This document shows, in pieces, positions 24,701 to 39,700 of a stretch of DNA of 64,000 nt. The position numbers and the translations under genes are program-made. Each line of letters starts with the position of its first letter. The first letter of the stretch is position 1. The stretch is taken from NCBI GenBank assembly GCA_030159075.1, contig BROG01000109.1, positions 1,201,001 through 1,265,000 of the forward strand, in the 5' to 3' direction. The notes under the pieces are model-generated. The model saw only the letters and a program-made list of their open reading frames with translations. It ran no database searches and had not been told where the DNA came from. Source of the DNA: Atrina japonica (taxonomy: Eukaryota; Mollusca; Bivalvia; Pterioida; Pinnidae).

Positions 24701-27700
24701 TTTTCTAAAATAGCCATACACACGTGCGTTCATACTTTATTTAGATGAAATATAATGCAATACCTATCTCGATTTTTCGTGCATAACTCTATGAAAGCCG
24801 TTAGACTGTGGTAGTTTTATATGGATAGTAGCCATGATATGGGAGTGAATTTTCAAATAAATGGTATTGTATATAAAATTAATAGGTAGTCATTGTAGTT
24901 TGATAATTTATTTTTTCAAATTATTTCCCCTCACAGCAGGGGCATAAGTGGTGCGAGGGCCTTCCCTTGAACAAACTTGAATCTGCACATCATAGCAAAG
25001 CAGCATGCAATATATCAGCTTTGTCCAGCTTGCAGTTCTTAAGAAAAATAAAATATTTTTTAAATATTTTTCATGATTTTGCTAACTATCTCCCCTTACC
25101 AAGGGGAGATAATCACCTTTATACTCAACTGAGAGCCCCTCCCTGAGGATGCTCCCAGCAAAGTTTGGTTGAATTGTGTTTAGTGGTTATTGAGAAGAAG
25201 TAGAAAATGTGAAAAATTTACGGATGGACGAGGAGTAATCACAATAGATTACTTGAGCCTTCAGCTCAGGTGAGCTATAAATTATCAAAACGATAAATAA
25301 ATGTATAAAATAATAAATTAATTGTATAGTTTCTGTTTTAATTGATATTATTTTCCAGGAGAAGGGGGGAGGGGGGCTCTGGAATGCCCTGTCATTCGGT
25401 CCGATCCTCTCTTCTTCTCTTTTTATATTTGTTTACCTGGGGTAATACCCTTCCTTGTCTGTAGGACTATTAGACCGTTGAACTATCAAACTGTCAGACT
25501 ATCGGATCGTCATACCATTGAACCATTGGACTATCGGACCATTGGACTATGGAACTATTGGAATATAGGCATGTATCCTTAAACAGGTGCCCTTTGTATT
25601 TAGCTATTCAAATGTTGGCTTTCAACTATAACATGCATAAAGTCTTTCACCTCTACTCAGCGCAGGTTTGAGCCTCACTAAATTCTAATATGATTTGTTG
25701 AGAAAGTTTGTCAGTTGCGGAAGGCTGGTGGTTTGTTCCAAGGAAGATTGTTACCAGGTTATTTCCTCTTCCATCAAAAACTGGGTGCCACCATGTAACT
25801 ATAAAGTTGTTGAGTGTGGCATAAAACGTCATTGTAACAAACAAAACTCCAATGTTTACCATTGATAATCAGTCAGCCATGGAGAGTGTAAACTTCTGTA
25901 TAAATCAAACACAGGAAATGTTTTAATAGCACTGGTATTAAAAATGAATGAATTAAATTATGAAAGCGCTGCCAACGAAAGTGCTCCAACATGTCCAACA
26001 TTTGAAATCATCACAATCTTCGTTTCAGGGTATTACTGCTTTTGATAGCGAGAGTACAATACTAGGTCGTCTGGTTCCACGATGTACAGATCCGGAGGTC
26101 ACTGTTAGAAGATTGGCAATGGACTGTATACAGGTTACTCTAAAAATAGCATCCAGAATCGAGGGTGAGTTTATCATTTAGAAGTATCATACATATTACA
26201 TTTTGCACCTGGTGTCCAAGTAGCACAGTGGTTATACACACTCAATTTTCAACATTATAACAGGTGTAGTAGCCAATTCTTTCCCCATTTAAAAGTTTCC
26301 CTGGGGAATGAAAATGCTAGGGTTTTCTCCTCAGCCATTTAACTGAAAAATTATTGAGTGTGATGTTAAACACTCATTTCAAATTCAAATGTGTCTTTTA
26401 CCAGTTGTTAACTGGAATGTAAGATTTGAAAGTTTTATTAATGGAAGTTGTATACAGAGAGAAAGAAAAGAAAAAAATTCTCAGCTTTGTAATGTAAACA
26501 AAATATTCACATGTTTTAGGAATCCTCGCTCAACTCCATAATGTAAAAACAATAAATTCATGTTTCGGGTAATCCAGTAGATTTGTAGTTGCTCACCTTC
26601 ATAATGTAAAAACAATAAATTCACGTTTTGGGTAATCCAGTAGATTTGCAGTTGCTCACCTTCATAAGGTAAAAACAATCAATTCACGTTTCGGGTAATC
26701 CAGTAGATTTGTAGTTGCTCACCTTCATAATGTAAAAACAATAAATTCACGTTTTGGGTAATCCAGTAGATTTGTAGTTGCTCACCTTCAAAATGTAAAA
26801 ACAATGAATTCACATTTCAGGTAATCCAGTAGATTTTAAAGACCAGATGATTGATGCTTTGCCAACATTGAAAGAGAGGCTCACGAAAGGGGATCCGAAC
26901 ATTTTATTTAGTGTAATAAATGACCTTTCAAAGGTATGTTTGTGTTAGTGCTATTATTATTGCTATCTCTGTTTTTAAAGTCACAATTTTCTACCGTTTA
27001 GCCCGGATTCAAAATTGTTTTAGTAAATTTTGTCTTTGGAATGTTAATTGTCGACATAATGTGACAATTTGATCATTTTTGTTTTTAAGGTCATGGCCAA
27101 GAAGTTACCATCAGATCAGCTAAAAAACTTTATAGAGATCGTACAAGAAGGATTGCTTGACCCACAGTCTCATAGTTCGTCCGGTGCTTGTGTCGTATTA
27201 AATGGACTGATGAAAGCAAGGGGCGGAGAATTACTAAGTCAGGTAGGTGGATGTTTATGTCTTTACAAGTGTATTGCATCTCCTAAAGGACACAGACTAA
27301 TGTTATATCTTAAAAAAAAAAAATTATGAACCATTGATCAGATAACTTTGGAATTATTGAAGCTGCCTAGGGGCTCCAAAAAGGGCCTCAAGTTTGTACA
27401 TATTTAAAATATCTTCTTCTCAGAAACCAGTTACCAGCCTATTTTCATCGTATTATGTTTTGCTCAGGTGACCCTTAAGGCCCATTGGGCCTCTTCTTTA
27501 AAATTTGAGGAAATAAAGTTTACCCTTATTGTACCTCTGTATTATCTTTCCAATAAAAATAGCTGATTCGACTTTTTTATGTCTTTGTAGGTAGACACCA
27601 TTGTGACATCTCTACATAAGAAAATGTCGCTGATTGACTTTGCCCAGACTACGACAGGAACTTTGAGAACAATACGAACATTAGCCTCTCATCACCTTAG

Positions 27701-30700
27701 CGCAGTTCTGAAAACATTACTTAATTATCCGATGCCTTTTGATGAGTAAGTAAATTACACTGTCAATACTCTAACACAGTAAGCAGATCACTCCAAATTA
27801 TGCAGTCACCTGGAAAATTAAAAGACATGTACATACGGTAGTTTTATATTTTTACAGAAATGTGGTGGAAATTTGGAAGATTTTGTCCCAAGATGGTCAA
27901 CTGACGGAAATGGCACTTGACCACATGCTTGTATTACTTCAAAAGAGTTTGCCATATGAAGAGAAGGAATCAGGAGAAGAAACCATCAGAACTGCCACAA
28001 ACTTACCATTAGCTGTGAGTATAAAAAATGTATATTTTTCTTGGATAATCTTTTGCCTCTGAAATTTGGCCTATTGATTATCTGTTTTTGCTGTATAATA
28101 AAATGTTTTATTATATAAATATATAGATACATGTACACGTATATACAAAGCCTACAATGTAAGTAACAATCAGAGTAATTCCAATAGTGTAAAAGGGAAT
28201 TTCCACATTCTATTTTTAGAATTGATATTCACTGGTTTTTCATAGAATATGTAATTTTATTTTGAGAGGTAAAATACCAGCTTATCCAATCAGAAACCGT
28301 TTATTTTTAATTTATATAATAATCTCTATTTTGATACTGTAAATGAACATATTTTTGCATGTTGTTAATTACACAATTTTCTTACACAAACCACACATGT
28401 GGGCTTTTTATGCAATGTCACATCTTTATACTGTGAGCAGTCGTGTATCAAATGATATAATTCTTAGCACAACTGTTACATGGGGTAATTTACATCTCTC
28501 ATACACCCTCCCCTCCCATGTGTAAATTTTCATGTTACAGTAATTTCTGAAATCAATAATAGCCATGGATGACCCAATTGACCAATATTCTACTGGACAC
28601 AAGGACAAAAATTGCCGGACATTTCACTCGGCTCTTCACTGTTTTAACTTGGACAGGACAAGTGGTTGAGTGCTTTATCTGAGCCCTGGTTTGATTATTT
28701 ACCTGTTATTATTTACCTGTAATTAATTATATTTTCCAGGTAACCTGTGCTTTAAAGATAATCTTTGATTGTGAAGAAACAGAAGAGGAAACATTAAAGA
28801 GTTATCACAAACTGTTTGCAGCGCTGATGATTCGAGTGGGGTCATCTGTTGATGTAAAACCACCTAAACCAAAAGAGGTCAGTATCTTTTACAAGTGCTG
28901 AAATGTTTCACCACAGAGTTACTTCCCTTTGTAATATTACCTCTATTAAAGATATCCATACAAGTGTTGCCTTGAAATGTGGCACTACAGAGTTACCACT
29001 TTGTAATATTCCCTCTGTTACAGATATCCATACAAGTGTTGCCTTGAAATGTGGCACTACAGAGTTACTTCCCTTTGTAATATTATCTCTGTTACAGATA
29101 TCTATACAAGTGTTGCCTTGAAATGTGGCTCTACAGAGTTACTTCCCTTTGTAGTATTTCCTCTGTTACAGATATACACACAAGTGTTGCCTTGAAATAT
29201 GGCACTACAGAGTTACTTCCCTTTGTAGTATTTCCTCTGTTACAGATATACATACAAGTGTTGCCTTTAAATATGGCACTACAGAGTTACTCCCCTTTGT
29301 AATATTCCCTCTGTTACACATATCCATACAAGTGTTGCCTTGAAATATGGCACTAGAGAGTTACTTCCCTTTGTAATCCCATTGTTACAGATATCCTTAA
29401 AGGTCTAATACAAAATCGATAAAATTTTTGTACAAAATAAATTATGCTCGTATGATTCGTGACATTATGCCAAAAATTCATATATCTATATTGTGTACAT
29501 ACAGTAAAACTTCAATGAGTCGAAGTTCAAGGGACCCCCTAGAAAAGTTTGAAATATCGGGACTTCGACTCGTGAGTTGTAACCAAGAGTCATAAGAGTT
29601 TTAGTTTCAGAGTTTCTATAGGGTGTGTATAACTGCTTCTTTATTATATACCAGTAAGACATATATACGGTCATGATATTAAATAATTAAATTAACTTCA
29701 TTTTCGTCAAATTAAAACACTCTGTTTATGAGGGGAAGAATTACAATGTCGTGATTTCATACACATGTAAATGGAATTCTTTTTTTTATATATATATATA
29801 TATATAGAAATGGGCCCATGCACTCATTTGAAACATTGAGAAATTCAACTCATGAAAATTCAAATTATAAATTGTGTATTAGTAGCAGAAACTAACAATG
29901 TTATTCAGGACTTATTCTTAGTTCAGAAAATTTAGAAATATGTCTCATTGAAATTCGACTCACTGAAGTTCTGCTGTGTATAAAAATTCCAGTATGTGAT
30001 CAGATTAATTATAAAATTATGAGGGTGTCTGTAATAATGGAGGACGAGAGATGAAAAGCAACAAGCTCAGATCCTCAGGTAATGAATAGACTCTGCCTTA
30101 TGCCGTGACTGATAAGTGATGGCATCAAATACTGATTGATTACCAACGGAGGTGGACTTTAATAGATAATGATTGGGGAGATGGGAGGGGCTTGATTACC
30201 AACGGGGGTGGACTTTAATAGATAATGATTGGGGAGATGGGAGGGGCTTAAACATTATTTTATAAGAGAGGGCTCAATTACATGGAATATGATTGATAAA
30301 TGATGGCCTCAAATATTGATTGATTGTTTGGAGTTTAAACTCCAATATAAGTGGCCTTAAACAGAGAGTGATTTTTTTGGGGGGTGGGGGTGGTTTGGGG
30401 GGGGGGGGCATCATACATTGAGCAGAGAAGGCTTCAGATATTATATGATCAACAAACAAATCTTTTATTAAATAATCTTACTAACATATTTTCTCGTCTG
30501 TGTCTTGTCTGATACTGTAGTGAAGTCAGACAATATCACTAACACTAATTACTATATAGAGCAAGTGTTTCTTTAGCTTTGTTAAGGAGAGATTACTCTG
30601 TCACCATAAACTTTTATAAATATTACCATTCATTATTATCTCTTTATAAAGTGCTGATAATCAAAGAAATATTAAAATCATTCTTTTTACTGTGAAAGGT

Positions 30701-33700
30701 TCTCTTTTACAGAATTTCTTAAGGATTCTATTTATAGATTTATATCAACTAAGACAGGGCCTCTGTGGCCGAGTGGTTAGAGCATCATACTTTGAATCAT
30801 GAAGTTTCTCACTTCTGGTCAGTGCAGGTTCGAGCTTCTTTCAATCTAATCTCATATTTTGTGAGAAAGTTTGTCAGTTTACTTATTGAAGTTGATGGTC
30901 TCTTCTGGATGCATTGTACCCGGGTTCTCTCCTCCACCATTAAAAACTGGCCACCACCATATAACTGAAAAGTTATTGAGTGTGGTATAAAACACTTCAA
31001 AATTGAACCAGCTAAGAAAATAAAATTCATTGCATTGTTAAAAAAATATGCATCCCTAATTAAGTTTGTTTGTTGTTTTACATGATGCCAAGAATTTTTC
31101 ATGTATACATGTATATATATTGAGATGTCACCAGCTTTAGGTGAAGTGCCACAAATTTTGACCTGTGCTATGGACTGATGCCAGTATAGTGACGGTTCTT
31201 TTACATGCCACCCCCACTTTTGGAACAGTCACTACCATTTTTTTAAATTGTTGGTATGACCTGGTACCGAGAATTGAACCCAGGACCTGTCTGCCTGCTT
31301 GTTGAACACTCTACCACTAGACCATTGCAAGCAGTCAGTTGGTCATCCCCATTTAAGACATACATAAATGAGAACTAAGATGGGTAGGCTGATTTTTGGG
31401 GGGTGGGGGGTGGGGGTGGAGGAAAGGTGTTGCATCTCATTTGATTTATAACTACTTTGTATGAATTATTTCTATTAGATTTTGCTGCTGGAGTTTGGCT
31501 TATGGCATGGATTTAAATTTAGAAGATTAACTCATCAACCCCTGAAAAACAATGGACTCTTCTGTAAATCAATTAGTAAGATGAGTCCAAGTCTATCTTT
31601 AGGGGTGAATGAGTTAACAAAGGATGTAAAAGATAATGCATACTCTTATATTTGATTATATATTATCTATAACTACATGTATAACATGTCAACAATGGAC
31701 CTCCTCTTGATAGCTGCGGTCCGTACCGTAACTTAAGTCAGCAGAATGATACAGATTCCAGGAAAATGGCGTCAAAAAACAATCAGTAACTCAAACAATG
31801 TTTATGTCTTTGGGGGATTCTTAATCATTTTGACATCCAACGTTAAAGGACGGCAAAATCATGAAAAGGTCCGTGAATACAAAAAATCCATATTCAAATA
31901 TTTGAATTTGAAAATAGTCAAACTTGTATGTAAAGGCCACTCAAGTGAACGGGCAAAAGTATACATTATAGACAAGTGGCCTTTATAAAGAGGTTTATTC
32001 ATCATAAAAAAGTTAACAAAGGTTATGTTTGAATGGCCTTTATAGGCAGATGCCCTTTATACAGAGGTAGCCTTTATTGTGGGTTTGCAGGATTTGGGTT
32101 TTTAACGGATCCCGTCTGCGAGTTTATCTTGATGGACTTACATGTATATCTGCTGACTGACCACATTGTGCATGAAAGCATTGTGTCTGCCACTCATTTT
32201 TGGTTTCTGAAACCACTGGTTACCTCAAAGTTCTTGATCTCTCAAAGTTTTATACAGGTCCCAAATTTTTTCCTTCATTAGATAAGTAAGTTAACTTTCA
32301 AACTCTCAAACATTGAAACTTTGACGTTCTTGAAACTTTTAAGTCAATTCTAAGTCCTGATTTCTATATTCCTTTGTATTATAAATACCCCTGAAACCTT
32401 GAAGTTCAAATTATTATCGGTGAATATATAAAAAGGACATGCTTTAAGCTAGGCATGTTTGAAAGAATGACACCGAGATGCTTACCTGGGAGATTGAACA
32501 ATAGGCGTGCCGAGTTTTAATTATCAGGTGACGAGTATATAACATACTGACCTAAATGAGGCGTGATTGACAAGATCTGTCAAAATGGAATAATTTGATA
32601 GAGACGTGTATACGCTATCATTTTGAGTACAAATGGCATAGCTATGTGGAATTTTAACTTGTAAATCAAGTGGCAGGCTACTGCAATCTTATTGGCCTAC
32701 TTTTTATCTCATGTTGACGACCCCTTATTTCCCATTCGAATGTATTATACAGGTAACACATGTATTTATGTTTAAAACTAGGTGAGAGGGATTGTTCATG
32801 ATTAAAATATGCTTGTGAATTACAAAAATGAACATTCCTTATTTTGTGTAGTTTTAAAAATCGGAACTCTTGAAACCTCAAACTCTTGAAACCTGGAAAT
32901 TTTTCAGTGTTCCCATGGACTTTAAGATATCGAGTGTGACCTGTATATTGTTTTTGTTGTTGTTATTTTTCACCAGTTTACTGTTGTATGTTACTATGAA
33001 TTATATTCCGTAGGTGAAGAAATCTTGGCGGCAAGGATTTTCAGTTTCATTTTTACAAGTAATGAAACATACAAATTAGTTGCTTTTAATATCTTGAGTA
33101 TTCTATGCTCTGTACTTTTTTATGCTAAAATGAAACCTGTATAGAAAAATTATATACTAACTCCTGCCATAGCCCTTTCAATCGATGCCAACAACAGCAG
33201 AATCTGTCAGCTATTTGTATGAAAATCAGTTGGCCATTTTCTTCACCATTCTGAAAAAAATTTGCTGATTTCTATCTGTGCCTTAGGCTAGGTACTGGCA
33301 TACTGCTGGACTTCTGTCATCCCTTTCTTTTGGCTACTCTAAATAACTTGGCTCCTACTCTAAATGCTATTGAAAGGGCTGATGCTGTTACATTGCTACA
33401 TTGCTTACATGATAAACTTAATATATTCCAGAACTTTATGTCCTAATTCCAGAACTTAAGTTTAACTACCGCATGTATATGTACATTTTACTACATACTC
33501 TCAGGCAAACTGTGCTCTTATACATTGACTAGCCCTTTAACATGTATAACATAAGCTTTCGCTGGTTCATATTGTTTGATTTCAATATTTTTTTTCATCG
33601 AATGATGCTGAAGCACAAAGTCTTAATATCGAAAGTCGCTATTTTATCGTAGTATTCTGAAAGACTGCAGAACCTCTCCTACATGACCCGCTTCACAGTC

Positions 33701-36700
33701 TTAAAGGAGGGGGTCATGACAGTAAGAAAAACATTTCAGAATAGGACATACCTCCGCCATATGTTTGGGTAAATAATTTATGTAAATATTTTAGACACTT
33801 ATCTATAATAATAATGACAGAAGTAAACTCAAGACTGTTGTAAACATTGTCAAATGACCATTCAGAGTTCCCACAAAAATTTGTTGGGAACTTGCTTAGA
33901 GAAAATGGCAACTTCTGATAAGACCTCGTGGTTTGGCATTAATAGTAAAAATAAATATCAGATAAAAAATATTGAAAGCAAACAATTTTAACCAATGAAG
34001 GAATATTATAGGACTAATACAGTGATGTGCCAAAATTAATGCAACTTTTTTCTTTTTTTCTAAATATTATATATAAATTCACAATTTTTTAAAACATTCA
34101 TGGAAAGTCATTTCTAAGATAACTTTGACAAAACTTTTATCATAAAACTCAAAATATCTAACAGTTTCATTGTGTATTTGTTCATTATGTTCAAATTTTC
34201 TGTTTTGAAGATTCAGACATCTTAACAGAAAATTAATTTCTTAAAGTCACCATTCCCTATAAAACACTTATTAAAAAGAGACATTAAAAGTTGGTATCCT
34301 GCAAAACACATCAGTACTGAAAAAAAACAAAGTGATGAAAATTTATAACAAAACAAACATGTAAACTACAAAACATTAATGGTTAATTGGGGAAATTGTA
34401 TTGAAATTGAATAGGAAATGGCTTTGTAATAGCTTTTTCAAAAAATGTGGTTTTATATGAAATATATAGAGAAAAACAAAAAAGTTGCATTAATTTTGGC
34501 ATATCACTGAGTTTCACAATCATTTAGAATTATGTTCACATCAATCTTCATGTAAAGTTCACCTGGTTTTTACATGAATGTCACAAAATTCGACATAAAA
34601 TCCATATGAATTTTTGACCAGATTATAGAGCAGTGCCACCTGTTGGTAAGTTTGTCAGTCGGAGGTCAATATTGTAGTCTACTGTACAGGGGCTTAATTC
34701 CTTGGGTTTGTAATTGTTAAAAAATTTAGTGTTTTGTCTAAAAAATATGGTATATAATTTTTAGCGAGAAGTAATTTAAGTGATTTTATAACTTAAAAAA
34801 GATAACTCTTATCTAGGTTGAGCGATGAATTGTTAGCAATATTTAATTTTTACTGTCTCAACAACCTAATATTGCCAAAAATTAATCCTCACTCAAATTT
34901 CTGCTTAAACGGTATGAGGTACATATATAATTCTATTAAAACTTATTCATCAGGCTTTTTTATCACCACAGCGGATATAAATGCATTGACTTATTGCACT
35001 CAGTACAGTATTTACATTATTAATTGGTGTTTTTCTCTGGGTTCTGAGTTCGAAATTTAGTGACATCATTCATGATATAAATTTGCCTTGCGTACGCAAT
35101 ATGACAGAAAAATGATAAAATGATTAGAGACCACCTGTCTTATGAGACCACCTGTCTTATGAGACCACCTGTCTTATGAGATCACACTTTGAACACTTTG
35201 TAACCGACTGATTAAAAGTGGTCTGATTAGTGAGGTGGTCCCTTAAGTGAGGTTCTGTACTTATTCAATATTTATCAAGGGACTGGAACTTTATGGTCTG
35301 AAATGTGAGGTGGTCTCCTAAGTCAGGTGGTCTCCCAAGTGAGGTGGTCTTTAGGCGAGGTTCCACTATAATCCTTTCTATAAAACCTCTTTTGAGAGAC
35401 CACCTGTCTAGAGAGACCACATTCCAATGGCAGTCTCGCAAAATAGGTAGTCATCTGTGACAGAGGTCTGTAAAGACAGGTAGTCATGTGTGACAGATGT
35501 TTGTAAAGACAGGTAGTCATGTGTGACAGGTCTGTAAAGACAGGTAGTCATGTGTGACAGGTTTGTAAAGACAGGTAGTCATGTGTGACAGAGGTCTGTA
35601 AAGACAGGTAGTCATGTGTGACAGAGGTCTTTAAAGACAGGTAGTCCTGTGTGACAGTGGTCTATAAAGACAGGTAGTTGTGTGTGACATAGGTCTGTAA
35701 AGACAGGTAGTCATTTATGACAGGCCTGTAAAGACAGGTAGTCATCTATGACAGAGATCTGTAAAGACAGGTAGTCATCTATGACAGAGTTCTGTATAGA
35801 CAGGTATTCATGTGTGACAGGGGTCTGTAAAGACAGGTAGTCATTTGCGACAGAGATCTGTAAAGACAGGTAGTCATCTATGACATAGGTCTGTAAAGAC
35901 AGGTAGTAATCTATGACAGAGGTCTGTAAAGACAGGTAGTCATTTGTGACAGAGGTCTATAAAGACAGGATGTTGTGTGTGACAGAGGTATGTAAAGACA
36001 GGTAGTCATCTGTAAAGACAGGTAGTCGTGTGTGACAGAGGTCAGTAAAGACAGGTAGTCATCTGTGACAGAGGTCTGTAAAGACAGGTAGTTGTGTGTG
36101 ACAGAGGTCTGTAAAGACAGGTAGTCATCTGTGACAGAGGTCTGTAAAGACAGGTAGTCAGGTAGTTGTGTGTGACAGAGGTCTGTAAAGACAGGTAGTT
36201 GTGTGTGACAGAGGTCTGTAAAGACAGGTAGTTGTGTGTGACAGAGGTCTGTAAAGACAGGTAGTTGTGTGTGACAGAGGTCTGTAAAGACAGGTAGTCA
36301 TCTGTAAAGACAGATTCAAGGGTAGAATCAGGATAATAATCATAATCTAATTTTGTGATTTAATTTTCAAAACATCACCAGTTTTGTCCTAGTCATGTCA
36401 CTGTTATGGCAGTTCTCTAATAGGAAAAATCAAAAGGTAAATTGCAGATGGCAATGACAGTTCCTTGCTCCCTTTTAAATTTCATGATAAAATCTAAATT
36501 TGATGGAAGTTTTTCATTTGTAATTTTCATGTAAAATCCACCTGAACAACAATATATTTGTGCTATGAGTGACTTCAAACTGCTTTGATGCATTATTGTA
36601 TGTATTATCACAATCAGAATGTCGGAAGTCTTTTTCTGCGATTTACTAAGAAATGTATTGGCTATTGCGCAATGTTAACAAAATTGTCAGTTTCAGTTTC

Positions 36701-39700
36701 AGCACTTGATTTCAGTGGATCTTCCTTTTTTTCTTACTATACAATGAACAGCATGCCCACATCTAAACAGAAGATTTGATTGATGACTTATATTAACTTG
36801 ACAACCCTTGTGGTCATATTTAGACTTGCCCAAATCAATGAATTACAAAATGTAGTAAGGTCCAATGTCATAATTAGGGAGTGAACAAGTATTGCATGTA
36901 AAATTTAGATTCTAAATCAAACACTCCTGAATTCTGACAGTGGATCTTACCATTCTTTGAAATGGGTGAGTCCAAGTGTGGCCACAGGGTTGGATGGGTT
37001 AGTGCATCATTGGAACAGATTGATTTGTATTTTGTTGTGAACCGTGTATATGTTTATCGTATATCTTTGTTAAATTGCATACAAGTTTGGGTATTAACAC
37101 TCAGGGTAACAAGTTATCTATCATCAGTCATTTTATACAACTCATCTGCCCCTGGCAAATAATGGACTCTTCTTTATTTCAATTACTTAAGCCAGTCCAA
37201 ATGTGTCTTTAGGGATAAATGAGGAAAAGATGAATGTTTAGATATGTTGGAGAAGAAATCTTGGTTCTTGTCACTTTTTAGAAGTTCATGTCAAAGGAGA
37301 TTGGTTTTGGTTGTCAGTTTTATCTTGTTGCTTGTTTTTACTACTTATTGGCCTCCGTGGCCGAGTAGTTAGAGCATCACGCTTTGAACCATAAAGTCTC
37401 TACACTTCTGTTCAGAGCAGGTTGGAGCCCCGCTGGAACCTAAACTGATTTTGTGGGAAAGTTTGCCAGTTTACTTACGGACAGCAGCTGTGGTCTCCTC
37501 CCGGGTAACCGGGTTCTCTCCTCCACCTTTAAAAACTGGCTGCCATCATATAACTGAAAAACTGTTGAGTATGGCATAAAACACTTACAAAATGTATTTA
37601 AAATTAAAAAAATACTTCTGCTTATACATCAGCTAAACAATAGAAAGCCTTAATCCTATCATACATGTATTTAACACGTTATGTATCCGACACTGGATTT
37701 TTTCATATTTTCTGCAAAAAAAGTCATGTATTTTTTGCAAAAGATGTTCCTGTGATTTTTTTTTTTTTTTTACAAAAGACGGTTGTGTAAGAGTTTTTTG
37801 CAAGATGAGTCTATTGTCTTAACATTGAGTAAAGCATTTATTTTATTTACAGATTATTATTCAGAGAAGAAATGTATTTTTTGGGGTCACTTGAGTTGGG
37901 TTTAACTCTTCCCATCCTATAAACCATAATAGACTGGTCTTAAACAATAGAATGGAACATACCACTCTGATATTTAGGGATGAAAGGGTAGAGCAGATAA
38001 GTTGAGGTCAGGATTACCTGCTTCTACTGCTCATACATCAACTTAACTTGCATGGTATTCTGTCTTTTTGTTAGTCAGAGTCACTCCCATGTCAGCAGGT
38101 ATCGATTGTGACGTTGTCTTTACGTGAGAAAATAACGTCATTTTCACATAAAAATATGACGTCACAATTGATAACTTTTCTCATTTTACGCACAAACAAA
38201 TGACATCACAATTGATACCTGCCACAAGGGGTGGTAACTCTGGATAACGAAAATGCCTAATATACGTCTTATGATTCTTAACACATGCTATGCTTCAGAT
38301 TGTGGATTTTTCCTGCATTTTAACCTCACCTCATCATCGTAAAATCACAGTCCAGGGGCCCGTTTTATGAAAGGTCCTAAGTCCTAAATCCTAAGTCTTA
38401 GTCCTAATTGTCATGGAACTGACCAATCAGCGATGCATTGCCATGGTAGTTAGGATTTAGGACTTAGGACCTTTCTTAAAACTGGCCCCTGAATTGCTAT
38501 GCTCTTTCCTACCCGTGGTCTCATGCGATCGAAATCTCTCGTAGCTAATGAATATTTATAAGGAGTAGGTGTTGTGCAATTTATCCAATCACATTAGTTG
38601 TGATCGACAACGGAAGTTATCACAGTCTGTTGATCCAGTACAATTCTGAAATTGTTTAAAAGCCTCGATCTGATTGGTTGACGAATGCGACTACCATGCA
38701 TTTACTTGCATTGGCTGAGGCTTCATGAATAATAACAATATGTACCGGTACCAGAGGTTTGTGTCGTATGAGACCACGGGTTGGAAAGAGCATAGCCATT
38801 CCAGACCATGGTTTTATGACAGAGACCTCACCTGAGCTGAGAGTTCAGTTGAGCTACAGGGATCAGAATTCATCTGTCTATCAATTTGTAAATTTTTACT
38901 TATAACAACTTATTCTCAGTTTAGCAATTTAGAACTTCTGGACATATTTCGTACAAATTTTGCTTGGAAGTATAACCAGGGGAAACTGCTTCATGATTGC
39001 AAACAAAAGGGCCTGGCTGCTCTGGGGGTCCCATAAGGGGTCAGAAAGTGGTAAAATATGGTGCCTGGTAATCCTTAAAATTTTTTCCTCAAGAAGGGAC
39101 ACTTCTTTTTCTTTCATATTTGATTTCAGTCATTTTCTGTTAAGTTTGTGCACAAAAATTTATAAAAGAAATCAGACTTAAATTGGCCATCAGGGGGCGC
39201 TTTAGTTTATAAAATCTATTATGATATGTATATGTACATGATGTACACATAACTCAATTCTTGTAAATTTTTATATATAGGCTACAGTAAAACCTCTTTA
39301 TAATGCCCCGCATTTCATTTTCCACCTGTACAAAAAAATTTCCGAAAGAACACTCTTCCAATTTCCCTATGAAATGTCACTACCAAAAGCTACAAAAATA
39401 GACGGCAATGGCAGATGATATCAAACACTTTTCTGTGTATAGTAGCAATTAAAAACATTTCCTAAATGAGAATGTGGTCCCTGACAAAATAAAACAGTTG
39501 TTAGGTTTGTTACTGACCATCAACGGGAATATGTCAGGTTGATCAAATCCATGAAAGGTGAGGCTTGATCAAGCCAACATATTCCTGTGGACGATCAGTA
39601 ATTACAAACCTAATTACTAATATATACATAAGCTTCAGTAACAGATGGCATTCTGGCCCAGTGGCCACATTCACTCAAGTGTTTTTTTTTTTCATTAAAA

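Noticed and set aside
30274..30459. Proline-rich - strand peptide
   Set aside because: Translation of G-rich runs near 30380-30412. No other coding support.
35441..36313. CRISPR-like array
   Set aside because: A 33-bp tandem repeat without spacers.
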